Source of the DNA: DATCIH01 sp036507955
GTDB taxonomy: Bacteria; Bacillota; Clostridia; Clostridiales; Clostridiaceae
Reading direction: 5' to 3'
DNA length: 64,000 bases
NCBI GenBank assembly: GCA_036507955.1
Contig: DATCIH010000116.1
Coordinates: 1-64,000, forward strand
How positions within the stretch are numbered: the first letter of the stretch is position 1; each line of letters opens with the position of its first letter. A program made the position numbers and the translations under genes. The notes under the pieces were generated by a model. That model did not search any database and was not told the DNA's origin. It saw nothing but the letters and a program-made list of their open reading frames with translations. Shown here piece after piece: positions 8,350 through 17,315 of this stretch.

Positions 8350-8814
8350 ATGATTAAAGATTTCATGATAGACGAAACTGGAGAACACACTGGCTGTTAT
8401 AAATTAGTGTCTGTAGAAGACAGCTATGAAAATTTAGTAAATTTTGTAGTGTCTCCCAACACTTACTTTGTTGACCATGTAATGGTTGAAATAGGTAATG
8501 TAGTAACTGGATTTTATGATACAACTGTACCTGTACCATTCATTTTCCCACCACAATATAGAGCAATTGTTATGGCATTAGATTCACAACATGAAAATGT
8601 GGAAGTGGACTATTTTAATAGTCAGTTGATAAATAGTGATAATACTTTAAAATTAAATATTTCCCCTCATACTCACATAGTACTAGAAAATGCACAAGCC
8701 TTTACCCATGTCCCTAGAAACCGAGATCTCATTGTTGTCTATAGTATTACAACAATGAGTATTCCAGCCCAAACCACACCAAGTAAAATTATTGTTATGT
8801 GTCCTCATTGCTAA
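8350..8814 (+). CDS. Conserved-looking protein of unknown function (154 aa)
   Basis: The product is rich in beta-prone segments (VDHVMVEIGNVVTGFYDTTV, VPVPFIFPPQYRAIVMA), with a Cys-containing tail ending MCPHC. It has no signal peptide or membrane segment. No family was recognised. There is no ribosome-binding site before the ATG at 8350, and the frame stays open upstream to 8299, reading GINSISSAPPPFKPSVT. The true N-terminus may therefore be longer, with a missing or mutated start, or the gene may be 5'-truncated. Confidence 0.5.
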   Translation: MIKDFMIDETGEHTGCYKLVSVEDSYENLVNFVVSPNTYFVDHVMVEIGNVVTGFYDTTVPVPFIFPPQYRAIVMALDSQHENVEVDYFNSQLINSDNTLKLNISPHTHIVLENAQAFTHVPRNRDLIVVYSITTMSIPAQTTPSKIIVMCPHC

Positions 8815-8860
8815 ATTAATAAACAATAATTAATTATTAATAGAGCGCTCAATTCTTCGA

Positions 8861-9184
8861 TTAAATTATGAATCTGACTTTTCCGTTTTTTACTTGTCCA
8901 ACTAATGATACCTGTTTCAAATTAATGCGTGAAAGATAGGTACACATAGCTGGTGATAATGAAAAGCAATGTACCGGTGCACCAAAAATAAGCAAGTTAT
9001 AGCCTTCAATTTTAGGGGAATTTTATATTTGGATTTTTTCTGCACTCAGTTCACCTTCTTTAACTGATTTTACTTGTGCTATTGCAGCCACATACCCCTC
9101 TGAAATAAACTTCTCTTTGAGCTTTTGGGCTATTAAATTTGAGTAGCCTGTTATAGAATTAACAATAATACCAATTTTCGTAAT
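8861..9184 (-). pseudogene. Decayed flavodoxin gene
   Basis: Minus-strand translation over 108 codons gives a flavodoxin: KIGIIVNSITGYSNLIAQKL (FMN loop degenerate), an in-frame TAA at codon 54, then GYNLLIFGAPVHCFSLSPAM and TYLSRINLKQVSLVGQ. The C-terminal third is missing and the first codon is ATT (9184-9182) where ATG would be expected. This is a clear pseudogene with stop, truncation and start loss. It suggests the region 7.5-9.2 kb is decaying. Confidence 0.7.
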
Positions 9185-9373
9185 ATGCTTCTTTAATTTT
9201 AATTATTTCTTAATTTTATAACTATTTTATATAATGATATTGCACCTTGTTCTAAATTTACTTAATATTATATTGATTTTAACAGCCTATTGAAATCTTC
9301 AAATTATTAGGTAAATTTTATTCCATATAATTCACATTAAGTGTACTACTTCTTATTGTACCATGCAATTCCA

Positions 9374-9402
9374 TTGACATATTCTCAATATCATATTAAG
9401 AT
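9374..9402 (+). promoter_or_regulatory. Sigma-A promoter of the riboswitch-SleB gene
   Basis: TTGACA at 9374-9379 and TAAGAT at 9397-9402 have exactly 17 bp between them, placing the start of transcription at about 9409, the 5' edge of the riboswitch. Confidence 0.7.
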
Positions 9403-9404
9403 GG

Positions 9405-9558
9405 GTTTAGCCGAATCTCCAAAAAAGGAGTACCGGGGATCTAATAGTTATAATCTGAGAAAGCAGCTTTGTTGCTTTTTTTAGTTATGGGGTGAAGCCT
9501 AAGAACTTAAGCTGGGTACCTCTACCCTAACCCGTCAACTAACCCGGAAGGCAAACGG
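9405..9558 (+). ncRNA. c-di-AMP (ydaO/yuaA-type) riboswitch
   Basis: The leader carries the conserved ydaO blocks in order: TAGCCGAATC near 9409, GGAGTACCGGGGATC near 9427, GGGGTGAAGCC near 9489, CTACCCTAACCCGTCAACTA near 9522 and a closing AAGGCAAAC near 9548. A variable poly-T hairpin arm sits in the middle. In this class c-di-AMP binding usually turns expression off, and targets are typically cell-wall hydrolases and osmolyte transporters. Here it directly precedes a LysM-SleB hydrolase. The ribosome-binding site at about 9556-9562 abuts its 3' end. Confidence 0.9.
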
Positions 9559-9569
9559 AGGAAATCTTA

Positions 9570-10343
9570 ATGATTAAATTTAAAAACTTTAAAAGTATTT
9601 TTTTAACAACAATATTAAGTATAGGTATTTCTGTGTTTGTATCTCAGCATGTATTTGCAGCTACCTATAAGGTTACTTCAGGGGATTCATTATATAAGAT
9701 AAGTAATGTATTTAACACAACTACAGCTAATCTTATAAATGATAATAAGCTTTTAAGTAATGTCTTATACCCAGGTCAAATATTATATGTATCCTGTAAA
9801 ACCTACACCGTAAAAAGTGGTGACAGTTTATACTTAATAGCACAAAAATATGGTATATCCTTATATACCTTAAGAAGAGCAAATAATATATGGGACGACT
9901 CAATTATTTTAGGACAAGTACTTGATATTCCAGTAACCTCTAGTTCTGGTGTACAAACTTCACCAGGAACAATAAGTTATACAGCAAGTGAATTGGACTT
10001 ACTCGCTAGACTAATAACTGCCGAATCACAAGGAGAACCCTATAATGCTAAAGTGGCTGTAGGTGCAGTAGTTATTAATAGGGTTAAAAGCAGTGGCTTC
10101 CCAAATACTATTAGCGGGGTTATTTATCAAAAGGTAAATGGTTATTATCAATTTACACCTGTACTAAATGGTTTTATTAATAACCCAGCGCAGGCAGATG
10201 CTATAAAAGCTGCCTATGCAGCACTAAGCGGGATTGATCCAACAAATGGAGCATTATTCTTTTATGATAATACAATATCAAATCAATGGCTTTTATCAAA
10301 ACCAGTTGTTTTAAAGGTAGACAAGCTAATATTTGCTTATTAA
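9570..10343 (+). CDS. LysM-SleB-type secreted cell-wall hydrolase
   Basis: A 257-residue exported protein. A signal peptide covers residues about 1-30, ending HVFAA. Two LysM peptidoglycan-binding domains follow, with YKVTSGDSLYKIS near 32 and YTVKSGDSLYLIA near 76. A SleB/CwlJ-type domain (Hydrolase_2) starts near residue 135 and includes LLARLITAESQGEPY with the catalytic-type Glu and VAVGAVVINRVK. This family cleaves spore cortex or vegetative peptidoglycan as lytic transglycosylase or amidase. It is controlled by the c-di-AMP riboswitch directly upstream, linking wall hydrolysis to turgor or wall signalling. The gene is monocistronic with a strong terminator. Confidence 0.9.
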   Translation: MIKFKNFKSIFLTTILSIGISVFVSQHVFAATYKVTSGDSLYKISNVFNTTTANLINDNKLLSNVLYPGQILYVSCKTYTVKSGDSLYLIAQKYGISLYTLRRANNIWDDSIILGQVLDIPVTSSSGVQTSPGTISYTASELDLLARLITAESQGEPYNAKVAVGAVVINRVKSSGFPNTISGVIYQKVNGYYQFTPVLNGFINNPAQADAIKAAYAALSGIDPTNGALFFYDNTISNQWLLSKPVVLKVDKLIFAY

Positions 10344-10380
10344 TTAAAATTACTTAAGTTGTATGTTATAAAATATTTTA

Positions 10381-10427
10381 AAAAATGGGAAGCAGGAATT
10401 TTACATAAATTCCTGCTTCCCATTTTT
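10381..10427. terminator. Strong bidirectional terminator
   Basis: A perfect 21-bp inverted repeat (10381-10401 with 10407-10427) has A and T runs at its outer ends and a 5-nt loop. It serves the hydrolase from the left and dppA from the right. Confidence 0.9.
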
Positions 10428-10466
10428 CTGCCTTTGGATTAGCTTCAAAGACATAGTACCTGACAG

Positions 10467-11264
10467 TTATAACACAAAGTTTAAAAAGTTAAGTACATCC
10501 ATGTAATTAGAAGCTTCAAATTGAACTATTTTTATATCAGATTGTTTTGCTCCAGGATAAAAGCTTGCTCTGTATGCATTCGAATGATCTCTAAATCTAA
10601 TTTCTACCTTGAATTTCTCCGGAAGTTTTATCATGTATTTTAAATAATCATCTTTAACTGCATCAAAAACTTCCTTTTTTATTCTTTCCAATGCAAGAGT
10701 TGGGTTTATAGATATTGAAGCACCACCCATACCCTCACTTACCTCAACTACTTTTATATTTTCGTTAAGTTCCTTAGCTGTTTCACAGAGTAGCTTATCT
10801 CCACTTAAAAAGAGTACAGGAACTCTAAATAAAGCAGCAGTGAAACAATTAATAAGGAATTCACTTGCTATTTCATCATTTATCAATACGTATTCATTTC
10901 TAGTATTCATTGTGTGAGCAAGTGGATTTCCACATGTACTTGCTGCGGAATGGTATCCTGTTAGTATAACCCCATCAAAGGAACTATCCAGTCCATCCAT
11001 CATGCTAAGAGGACCGCCTGTCCATCCTCTAATAATTCTCACTTTAGAGGGGAGCTTTGAAGGGTCAATGTTTCTTCCCGAATCATGTGCATCCTTTACA
11101 ACAATATCATCTGCCCCAGCTTCTATAGCTGCCTCGCATGCAGATTTTACCTCTTTGGTCATCTGCTCACAAAAATAGTTACTAGCAGCTTTGTTAATAT
11201 CTGTTTCTTCCCAATTAACAATACCTGTTGTACCCTCAATATCAGCACTTATAAATAATTTCAT
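10467..11264 (-). CDS. dppA: D-aminopeptidase DppA (peptidase family M55)
   Basis: A 265-residue cytoplasmic zinc peptidase beginning MKLFISADIEGTTGI. Asp8 and Glu10 are the family's metal ligands, followed by VKDAHDSGRN (His ligand) and ILTGYHSAAS. DppA of Bacillus subtilis removes N-terminal D-amino acids from D-Ala-D-Ala and similar peptides. It is the last gene of a leftward block with the peptide importer and the L-Ala-D/L-Glu epimerase, so its likely job is breaking down D-amino-acid-containing muropeptides. The ATG follows GAGGTGG. Confidence 0.93.
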   Translation of the reverse strand: MKLFISADIEGTTGIVNWEETDINKAASNYFCEQMTKEVKSACEAAIEAGADDIVVKDAHDSGRNIDPSKLPSKVRIIRGWTGGPLSMMDGLDSSFDGVILTGYHSAASTCGNPLAHTMNTRNEYVLINDEIASEFLINCFTAALFRVPVLFLSGDKLLCETAKELNENIKVVEVSEGMGGASISINPTLALERIKKEVFDAVKDDYLKYMIKLPEKFKVEIRFRDHSNAYRASFYPGAKQSDIKIVQFEASNYMDVLNFLNFVL

Positions 11265-11297
11265 TAAAATACCACCTCTATCTTTTTATTACCTTGC

Positions 11298-12209
11298 TTA
11301 TTGATTACAAATAAGCACAAAATGTTCCTCCTCCACTTCCACCCAAGTAGTGGGATATTTGACGGAGTCATCATACTTCGGGTCATAAACTTCTATAATT
11401 CGTTTACGTTCTATGCGTGGATCAGGTATTGGAATCGCAGAAAGTAATGCCCGTGTATAAGGATGAACTGGATTATTAAAGAGTGTTTCAGTTTCTGCTA
11501 TTTCCACAATCTTACCCTTGTGAATTATAGCCAATCTGTCTGTGGTGAAACGTACTACTGATAAATCATGAGAAATAAGCAAATAGGTTAAGCCTCTCTC
11601 CTTTTGCAGGTTAGATAATAGATTTAGAACTTGAGCTCGTATAGAAACATCAAGAGCAGAAATAGGTTCATCTGCTATAATCAGCTCTGGCTCCATAACT
11701 AAGGTTCTAGAAATTCCAATACGTTGACGTTGTCCTCCAGAAAATTCATGAGGAAATCGACTTGAGAATTCAGGCAGTAATCCTACATCTAGTAAAGCTC
11801 CTTCAACTTTAGATTTCCTCTCTGCTTCATTTTTATAGTTCTTTAAGTTATATAATCCTTCTGATACTATATAATCCACCTTTGCTCTTTCATTTAGTGA
11901 GGCCATGGGATCCTGAAATATCATTTGAATTTTTCTAGTTACCTCTTTATCTAACACTTTACTGATTTTTCCATTAATTTTCTTTCCATTATATATTATA
12001 TCACCAGAGGCAGTCTCATTAATCCTTGCTATAGCTCTACCAATAGTGGTTTTACCTGAACCGGATTCTCCTACCAAACCAAAAGTCTCACCCTTAAATA
12101 TATTAAAGCTAACATCATCCACAGCCGTAAAGGCTTTTCTTTTATTTTTTCCAAATACCACACTTAGATTTTTTACTTCTAGTAAAATTTCCCTTGCTTC
12201 CTTGTTCAT
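11298..12209 (-). CDS. oppF: Oligopeptide ABC transporter ATPase, OppF type
   Basis: A 303-residue ATP-binding subunit with Walker [13 protein letters not shown] signature SGGQRQR and Walker B LIIADEP. The C-terminal oligopeptide-transporter extension contains the OppF/AmiF-like VYDPKYDDS and a valine/glutamate-rich tail. The frame opens at ATG 12227, inside the upstream gene's end and without a ribosome-binding site. ATG 12209 follows a GGGGGG run by about 10 nt and is chosen. It lies 5 nt after oppD and energises uptake with it. Confidence 0.88.
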   Translation of the reverse strand: MNKEAREILLEVKNLSVVFGKNKRKAFTAVDDVSFNIFKGETFGLVGESGSGKTTIGRAIARINETASGDIIYNGKKINGKISKVLDKEVTRKIQMIFQDPMASLNERAKVDYIVSEGLYNLKNYKNEAERKSKVEGALLDVGLLPEFSSRFPHEFSGGQRQRIGISRTLVMEPELIIADEPISALDVSIRAQVLNLLSNLQKERGLTYLLISHDLSVVRFTTDRLAIIHKGKIVEIAETETLFNNPVHPYTRALLSAIPIPDPRIERKRIIEVYDPKYDDSVKYPTTWVEVEEEHFVLICNQ

Positions 12210-12214
12210 GTTAT

Positions 12215-13264
12215 TTAAGCCCCCCATTGATTAAGTAGCGCTTTAAGTGCGTCCGGTGGTTCCACCTTTGGAGACCTAGGATCTAAAAGCCAAGTTTTAG
12301 CTTTATGCGTAGGACTTATTGAAAAATAAGGTGGTCTTAAAACGAAATCTATTTTTAATGCTTTAGGATTACGTGGGGCAAAGGCATCACCAATTATTTC
12401 ATTAAATAAATTTGGTGGTGTACCTTTTATGGAATATAGAGGTTCCCCCTTGATACCAAGTTGTGGAAGGGAGGATAGTAATGCCCAAGTATATGGATGC
12501 TTTCCATTATAAAAGACTTCTTCCGAGGTTCCAATCTCAACTATATCTCCAGCATACATAACAGCGATTCTATCAGCTACTTTAGCAACCACACCTAAAT
12601 CATGGGTTATATAAATGATTGATAATTTATATTTATTCTGCAAATTCTTTAGTAGCTGAAGTATTTGGGCTTGAATTGTTACATCTAGTGCAGTAGTCGG
12701 TTCATCACAGATAAGTATTTTAGGACGACAAGCTATAGCTATAGCGATAACTACTCTTTGTCTCATTCCACCTGAGAACTCATGTGGAAATTGGTTATAC
12801 CTAACTTCGGGATTGTATATACCAACATCTTTTAATATTTCTAGAACTATATTTTTAGCGGTTTGCCCTTTCAAACCTTGATGAAGTTCTACTGCTTCTA
12901 CAATTTGTTTTCCAATAGTTTTAAGGGGATTCAAAGAGGTCATTGGATCCTGAAAAACCATTGCAATTTCTTTTCCACGAATTTTCAGCCAAGGCTTTTC
13001 TTTTTTATATTTACCTATATCTTTATTCTCATATATAATACTACCGGAATCCACCCAGCCATTCACATCTAAAAGGCCAATAAGAGACTTTGCAAAAACT
13101 GATTTTCCCGAACCAGACTCTCCAACAATAGCCAAGCTTTCTCCTTCATACAGGTCTAAAGAGGCCTCTCTAATGGCAGTCAACTTTCTCCCCCTTAAAC
13201 TGAACTTAATAACCAAATTCACAACGGATAGAACAATCTTTTTTTGATTTAATATATCTTCCAT
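12215..13264 (-). CDS. oppD: Oligopeptide ABC transporter ATPase, OppD type
   Basis: A 349-residue ATPase with Walker [10 protein letters not shown], signature SGGMRQR and Walker B ILICDEP, plus the ~80-residue C-terminal oligopeptide extension. In that extension the four Cys found in many OppD/DppD proteins are replaced ([18 protein letters not shown]). That is the form usual in the Opp/Ami branch of Gram-positive bacteria, so this subunit should not bind an iron-sulfur cluster. It has a GGAGG site and sits between oppC and oppF. Confidence 0.88.
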   Translation of the reverse strand: MEDILNQKKIVLSVVNLVIKFSLRGRKLTAIREASLDLYEGESLAIVGESGSGKSVFAKSLIGLLDVNGWVDSGSIIYENKDIGKYKKEKPWLKIRGKEIAMVFQDPMTSLNPLKTIGKQIVEAVELHQGLKGQTAKNIVLEILKDVGIYNPEVRYNQFPHEFSGGMRQRVVIAIAIACRPKILICDEPTTALDVTIQAQILQLLKNLQNKYKLSIIYITHDLGVVAKVADRIAVMYAGDIVEIGTSEEVFYNGKHPYTWALLSSLPQLGIKGEPLYSIKGTPPNLFNEIIGDAFAPRNPKALKIDFVLRPPYFSISPTHKAKTWLLDPRSPKVEPPDALKALLNQWGA

Positions 13265-13299
13265 TTTAAGCCTCCATGTATACTAATAGGTAAATCACG

Positions 13300-14268
13300 T
13301 TAAACGTGGTTTCTAGGGTCAGAAGCATCTGCAAAAGTATTACCAATTACATAGAAAGATATGGTAATAACTGAAAGTACTACAGCTGGAAAAATCAACT
13401 GATATCTTAAAGAAGGTGACATCATTATAACCCTTCCTTCATTAATAAGATTCCCAAGCGATGGTGTGTTTAATGGTAAGCCCAGTCCAATATAAGTTAA
13501 AAACACTTCAGCGCCTATAGCCATGGGAATAGCTAAAGCTAATTGAAGCATAATTACTGAAACTAGATAAGGAAGTAAGTTCTTAGTTATAATTCTACCT
13601 ATAGGAGTACCTAGGCATCGGGAGGCTAAATTATATTCTCTATCTCTAATTATTATTATTTGATTCCTTACAAATCTAGCCATACTCAACCAATTAGTAA
13701 TACACATAGCAAACACCAAGGTAAAAATACTAGGACGAAGTATATATGCAAGTAATACCATGATAATTGTATTAGGAATATTATCTAGTACATTATAGAT
13801 TTCTGTTATAATCCCATCTAATTTTCGCACATAACCCCATAAACATCCAACAGTAATTCCGATAAGTCCTTGCCATATTCCAACCAGCATGCCAATTTCT
13901 AAGGAAGTCCTGGTTCCGCTCCAAATTCGGGACCAAAGGTCCTGTCCTATAGAATTAGTACCAAACAAGAATTCTTTATCAGGAGCATGATTTCTTAGCT
14001 GGATACCTGTTACTGGGTTGTTATAAATCTTAGTGGGTGATTTTTGATTTGGCAAATATGGTTGCAATACGGTATAGGTAACTAAAACTATTATTAAAAT
14101 CAGTAAGGCTGCAGCTACTTTGTTTTTTAGAAATACTTGAAAAGTAGATTGCCAATAGGAATAATTAGAGTACCCTGCTCTCTCAGCTCTACTCTCATCA
14201 TAGCTGGCAAAATCAAATAATAAAGGATCAATGTCATCTATACTTTTGTTTAATTTTGTATTACTCAT
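13300..14268 (-). CDS. oppC: Oligopeptide ABC transporter permease, OppC type
   Basis: A 322-residue membrane protein. A cytoplasmic N-terminal segment of about 45 residues precedes the first membrane helix (AALLILIIVLVTYTVL). A periplasm-facing insert carries the conserved FGTNSIGQDLWSRIW, and several more helices follow, with the ATPase-contacting loop around ASRCLGTPIGRIITKNLLPY. Its start overlaps the oppB stop by 4 bp (ATGA), a sign of translational coupling. It forms the channel with OppB. Confidence 0.9.
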   Translation of the reverse strand: MSNTKLNKSIDDIDPLLFDFASYDESRAERAGYSNYSYWQSTFQVFLKNKVAAALLILIIVLVTYTVLQPYLPNQKSPTKIYNNPVTGIQLRNHAPDKEFLFGTNSIGQDLWSRIWSGTRTSLEIGMLVGIWQGLIGITVGCLWGYVRKLDGIITEIYNVLDNIPNTIIMVLLAYILRPSIFTLVFAMCITNWLSMARFVRNQIIIIRDREYNLASRCLGTPIGRIITKNLLPYLVSVIMLQLALAIPMAIGAEVFLTYIGLGLPLNTPSLGNLINEGRVIMMSPSLRYQLIFPAVVLSVITISFYVIGNTFADASDPRNHV

Positions 14269-15209
14269 CTAATACCTCCTTGCTTATCTAGATTGATACG
14301 TGGATCAAAGCTAGCCATAAGCATGTCCCCTAGAAAAAGACTAATAATACCTACTGAAGCGTATATTAAAACCAATGCTTGAACTATAGGATTATCCTGT
14401 CGTTGAATGGTATCAACTAGTAATCCGCCAGTACCTGGTATTGAATATAAAGATTCAATATATATAGACCCTACTAGAGTATATAAAATGGATGCAGGTA
14501 AATACTGTGCCATTGGAACAAAGGCGTTCCTCAAAACATGTTTTCTCATTATTACTTTATTACTAAGCCCCTTAGCTCTTGCAAGCTTTATGTAATCCTT
14601 ATTTAATTCATCTACCATATAACGTCTCATCCACATTGCGTAACCAGCTGTAGGCCCAAGAGCCATTGATAAAGCCGGAAGTATAAAGCTAACTGGGTTA
14701 CTTTTATTAAATAATATAGGCAAATTAAATATATCTGTCACATATAGTTGTAAAAAAAGATAGTAAACTGCGGCAGGTACTGCACTTATAAACACAATAT
14801 AGCCATTACCCAACTTATCCCAAAACTTATTTTTACTCCTAGCCATTAATATTCCCATGCTAATGCCTGCAATAAGAGCAATTACCAAAGCTGCTAACCC
14901 AAAATATAAGGAGTAGAAAATTTTTGACTCAATAATTTCAGCAACTGCAACTTTTGGTCTATAGGTAATGGAAGTGCCTAAATCTCCATGAAATAAATCC
15001 TTATAAAAATGTCCAAGTTGCACAAACCAAGGATCTCTTAAACCTAAGTTAGTTAAGATAGCTTCTCTTTGTACTAAGTCCAATTTCTCATAACCTTGTC
15101 CAAAATATCCTTCTTCAGGCATTAAACGCATGAATAAAAATACTACTGAAATTACAATAAATAGTGTAACCATTGATTTTACTAGTCTTTTTAATGAATA
15201 CTTTAACAA
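14265..15209 (-). CDS. oppB: Oligopeptide ABC transporter permease, OppB type
   Basis: A six-helix permease with the OppB pattern: an N-terminal helix (TLFIVISVVFLFMRLMP), then DLFHGDLGTSITYRP, and the coupling loop KLARAKGLSNKVIMRKHVLRNA. The frame opens at a TTG at 15284, but that codon lies inside the oppA-oppB hairpin and has no ribosome-binding site. TTG 15209, preceded by GGGGGTGG, gives MLKYSLKRL, the normal OppB N-terminus (314 residues). That start is chosen with moderate confidence. Confidence 0.85.
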   Translation of the reverse strand: MLKYSLKRLVKSMVTLFIVISVVFLFMRLMPEEGYFGQGYEKLDLVQREAILTNLGLRDPWFVQLGHFYKDLFHGDLGTSITYRPKVAVAEIIESKIFYSLYFGLAALVIALIAGISMGILMARSKNKFWDKLGNGYIVFISAVPAAVYYLFLQLYVTDIFNLPILFNKSNPVSFILPALSMALGPTAGYAMWMRRYMVDELNKDYIKLARAKGLSNKVIMRKHVLRNAFVPMAQYLPASILYTLVGSIYIESLYSIPGTGGLLVDTIQRQDNPIVQALVLIYASVGIISLFLGDMLMASFDPRINLDKQGGIR

Positions 15210-15280
15210 CTGCTGCCACCCCCATTTATCCTTGTAAAATACTATTAGATCATCACATAATCCGCTAATATATGCAATAA

Positions 15281-15307
15281 GCAAGGATGCTAAAATAACT
15301 ATCCTTG
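15281..15307 (-). terminator. Intercistronic hairpin oppA-oppB
   Basis: GCAAGGAT (15281-15288) pairs with ATCCTTGC (15300-15307), without a long T run. It lies between the binding-protein gene and the permease gene, where such stems commonly lower read-through or protect the upstream mRNA so the binding protein is made in excess. Confidence 0.55.
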
Positions 15308-15320
15308 CTTATATTTTTAA

Positions 15321-17174
15321 TTATTTTTTGTTTGCAGCTACTTTAAGTGCTTCAGAACGGGCTTTCTGCCAAGCATCGAAGCCCTTTTTATATGTGGCTG
15401 TATTCATTGCTTTATCCATAATTTTTTGGCCTTTAAATTTGCTAGAAGATACCCCAAATGGTGAATAAGGTGAAGTAAATGGATCTAACTTTGAAGCTAT
15501 AAAACCACCACCACCTAAACTATAAGGTATAACAAAAGCCTGGTCAATCAAAAACTGTTCTGCATCAGCAAATAACTTGTAACGTTTTGATGTATCCAAT
15601 ATTTCAGCCTTTGCAGCATTTACCATATTCTCATACTTACCCTTGCCATTAGCTTCTTTATAGTCAGTAGCTAAACTTATCCAGCTATAATTACTTTCAG
15701 AGGTGAATGGATCAGTATAAGTTTGAGGATCTGCATAATCTGGTCCCCAGTTACATTCCATAAAGGAATAATTACCAGCACGTCTTGTGGCATTTAAGAA
15801 CCCTGTTGGCGGATACGGTAATATAATTATATCAATGAAATCCTTTCCTAGTAGTGTTTCCATCTGCTGTTCTATTACCTGTGCACGATTAGTCCAGTCA
15901 GAGGAAGATGTGTTATAAGGCATCACTACTTTTACTGGGAAGGTAACCTTTCCTTTTAGTTCTTCCATTGCTTTAGTTTTAAAGTCCTTTGCCTTAGTAG
16001 CATCAAAGCTACTTGTGGAGGAAGTTTTTGCTAAAGATCCAAGTGCAGTATAATCTACACCCTTTATATCAATGAAATTTTTTGGCGTAATGGTGTTACT
16101 TAATCTTCTTGCTGGTTCATAAGGCTCAGCAGTAGTCATAGCTGCTGTTTTATCTAGTGCATTAAACAAAGACTTACGAAAGTTTAAATTATTAACGGCA
16201 GCTTTCCAATTTTCCGGCTGATACTTAACATCGAATTTAGGGTTAAAATTAAAAGCATAAAAAAATGTATAAAAAGTAGTTGCAATAGGTCGTACCGTTT
16301 CTTTCTTAGTAGGATCATTCATCCATTCATCAATAGAGGCTGTAGGGATGGTAGCATCAGTAATTTCACCTCTAGTAAATAATTCTGGTGATAAAGTAGC
16401 TGCTTCTTTGTTATAGGTATAAGTTAACTTCTTAATAAACACATTTGTCTTATCCCAGTATTTATCATTTGCAACAAGTACTCTAGAATTTTGTGGTTCG
16501 TATGTTTGCAAAAGATAAGCACCATTATATAGTAAGGTTTTATTATCTGTACCAAATTTGTCTCCAGTTTCAGCTAAGAATTTTCCATTAACGGGCATGA
16601 AACAAACATATGTAAGCATTGACAAGAAATAAGGTGTAGGTGCTTTTAAGGTGTATTCTAATACATATGGACTCTTTGCCTTAACGCCTACTTGAGTAAA
16701 GTCTGTTACTTCACCTTTATAAAATTTCTCCGCATCTTTTAAAACACTATAAGCTAGATTAGCTGTTTCTGAGTTATTTTTTTTATCAAGCACATAATTC
16801 ATTCCATCAACAAAATCTTGAGCTTGTACCTCTGCATATTCTTTACCTGCAGCATCTACCCATTTAACCCCTTTACGTAAATTAAATGTCCAAACTAATC
16901 CATCACTAGATACACTCCAGTCTGTTGCTAAAGATGGCTTCACTACACCATATTTATCATGTTCTACTAAACAATCCACCAAATTTGCTGCTACTGCAAA
17001 CTCATTTTCACTAGCAGTAACTAAATAATTTAACGTGGTAAGCTCCTCAGAGTATACTGTAGAGTATTCTTGTTTAACATCAGTTTTCTTGTCTTTTGGT
17101 GCACTGTCTTTACAACCTGCTAGAACTGACATACTTAGTGCAACGGTAAGCATTAACGCAATGACTTTTTTCAT
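15321..17174 (-). CDS. oppA: Oligopeptide-binding lipoprotein, OppA type
   Basis: A 617-residue extracellular solute-binding protein (family SBP_bac_5). The signal sequence ends in lipobox SVLAGC, so the mature protein is anchored by a lipidated Cys near residue 20. Conserved stretches include LATDWSVSSDGLVWTFNLRK near the N-terminus and ECNWGPDYADPQTY near the C-terminus. A GGGGG site precedes the ATG. A 141-bp gap with a TATAAT box separates it from the epimerase gene, so it may have its own promoter. It supplies peptides, here probably muropeptide fragments, to OppBCDF. Confidence 0.9.
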   Translation of the reverse strand: MKKVIALMLTVALSMSVLAGCKDSAPKDKKTDVKQEYSTVYSEELTTLNYLVTASENEFAVAANLVDCLVEHDKYGVVKPSLATDWSVSSDGLVWTFNLRKGVKWVDAAGKEYAEVQAQDFVDGMNYVLDKKNNSETANLAYSVLKDAEKFYKGEVTDFTQVGVKAKSPYVLEYTLKAPTPYFLSMLTYVCFMPVNGKFLAETGDKFGTDNKTLLYNGAYLLQTYEPQNSRVLVANDKYWDKTNVFIKKLTYTYNKEAATLSPELFTRGEITDATIPTASIDEWMNDPTKKETVRPIATTFYTFFYAFNFNPKFDVKYQPENWKAAVNNLNFRKSLFNALDKTAAMTTAEPYEPARRLSNTITPKNFIDIKGVDYTALGSLAKTSSTSSFDATKAKDFKTKAMEELKGKVTFPVKVVMPYNTSSSDWTNRAQVIEQQMETLLGKDFIDIIILPYPPTGFLNATRRAGNYSFMECNWGPDYADPQTYTDPFTSESNYSWISLATDYKEANGKGKYENMVNAAKAEILDTSKRYKLFADAEQFLIDQAFVIPYSLGGGGFIASKLDPFTSPYSPFGVSSSKFKGQKIMDKAMNTATYKKGFDAWQKARSEALKVAANKK

Positions 17175-17315
17175 TTTTTTCCCCCTCTATTTTAAATTAA
17201 TTTTTCTAAATCTATTCCCCAAGAATATATTTCTTATAATTATACACTATATATACTCATAGTTGTATAATCTTTTAGATATAACCAATGTTTTTTCCCA
17301 AATTAGTATTTACAT

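Noticed and set aside
12215..12460. OppD-type ATPase lacks all four Cys of the C-terminal iron-sulfur motif
   Set aside because: Replacement by Asp, Asn, Asp and Thr (GDAFAPRNP ... AKTW) is the ordinary form in the Opp/Ami branch of Gram-positive oligopeptide transporters, so it is not a novelty or damage.
11298..17174. Naming the importer DppBCDE
   Set aside because: The position next to dppA suggests Dpp, but the binding protein, the OppD tail and the OppF tail are of Opp/Ami type, so Opp names are safer.
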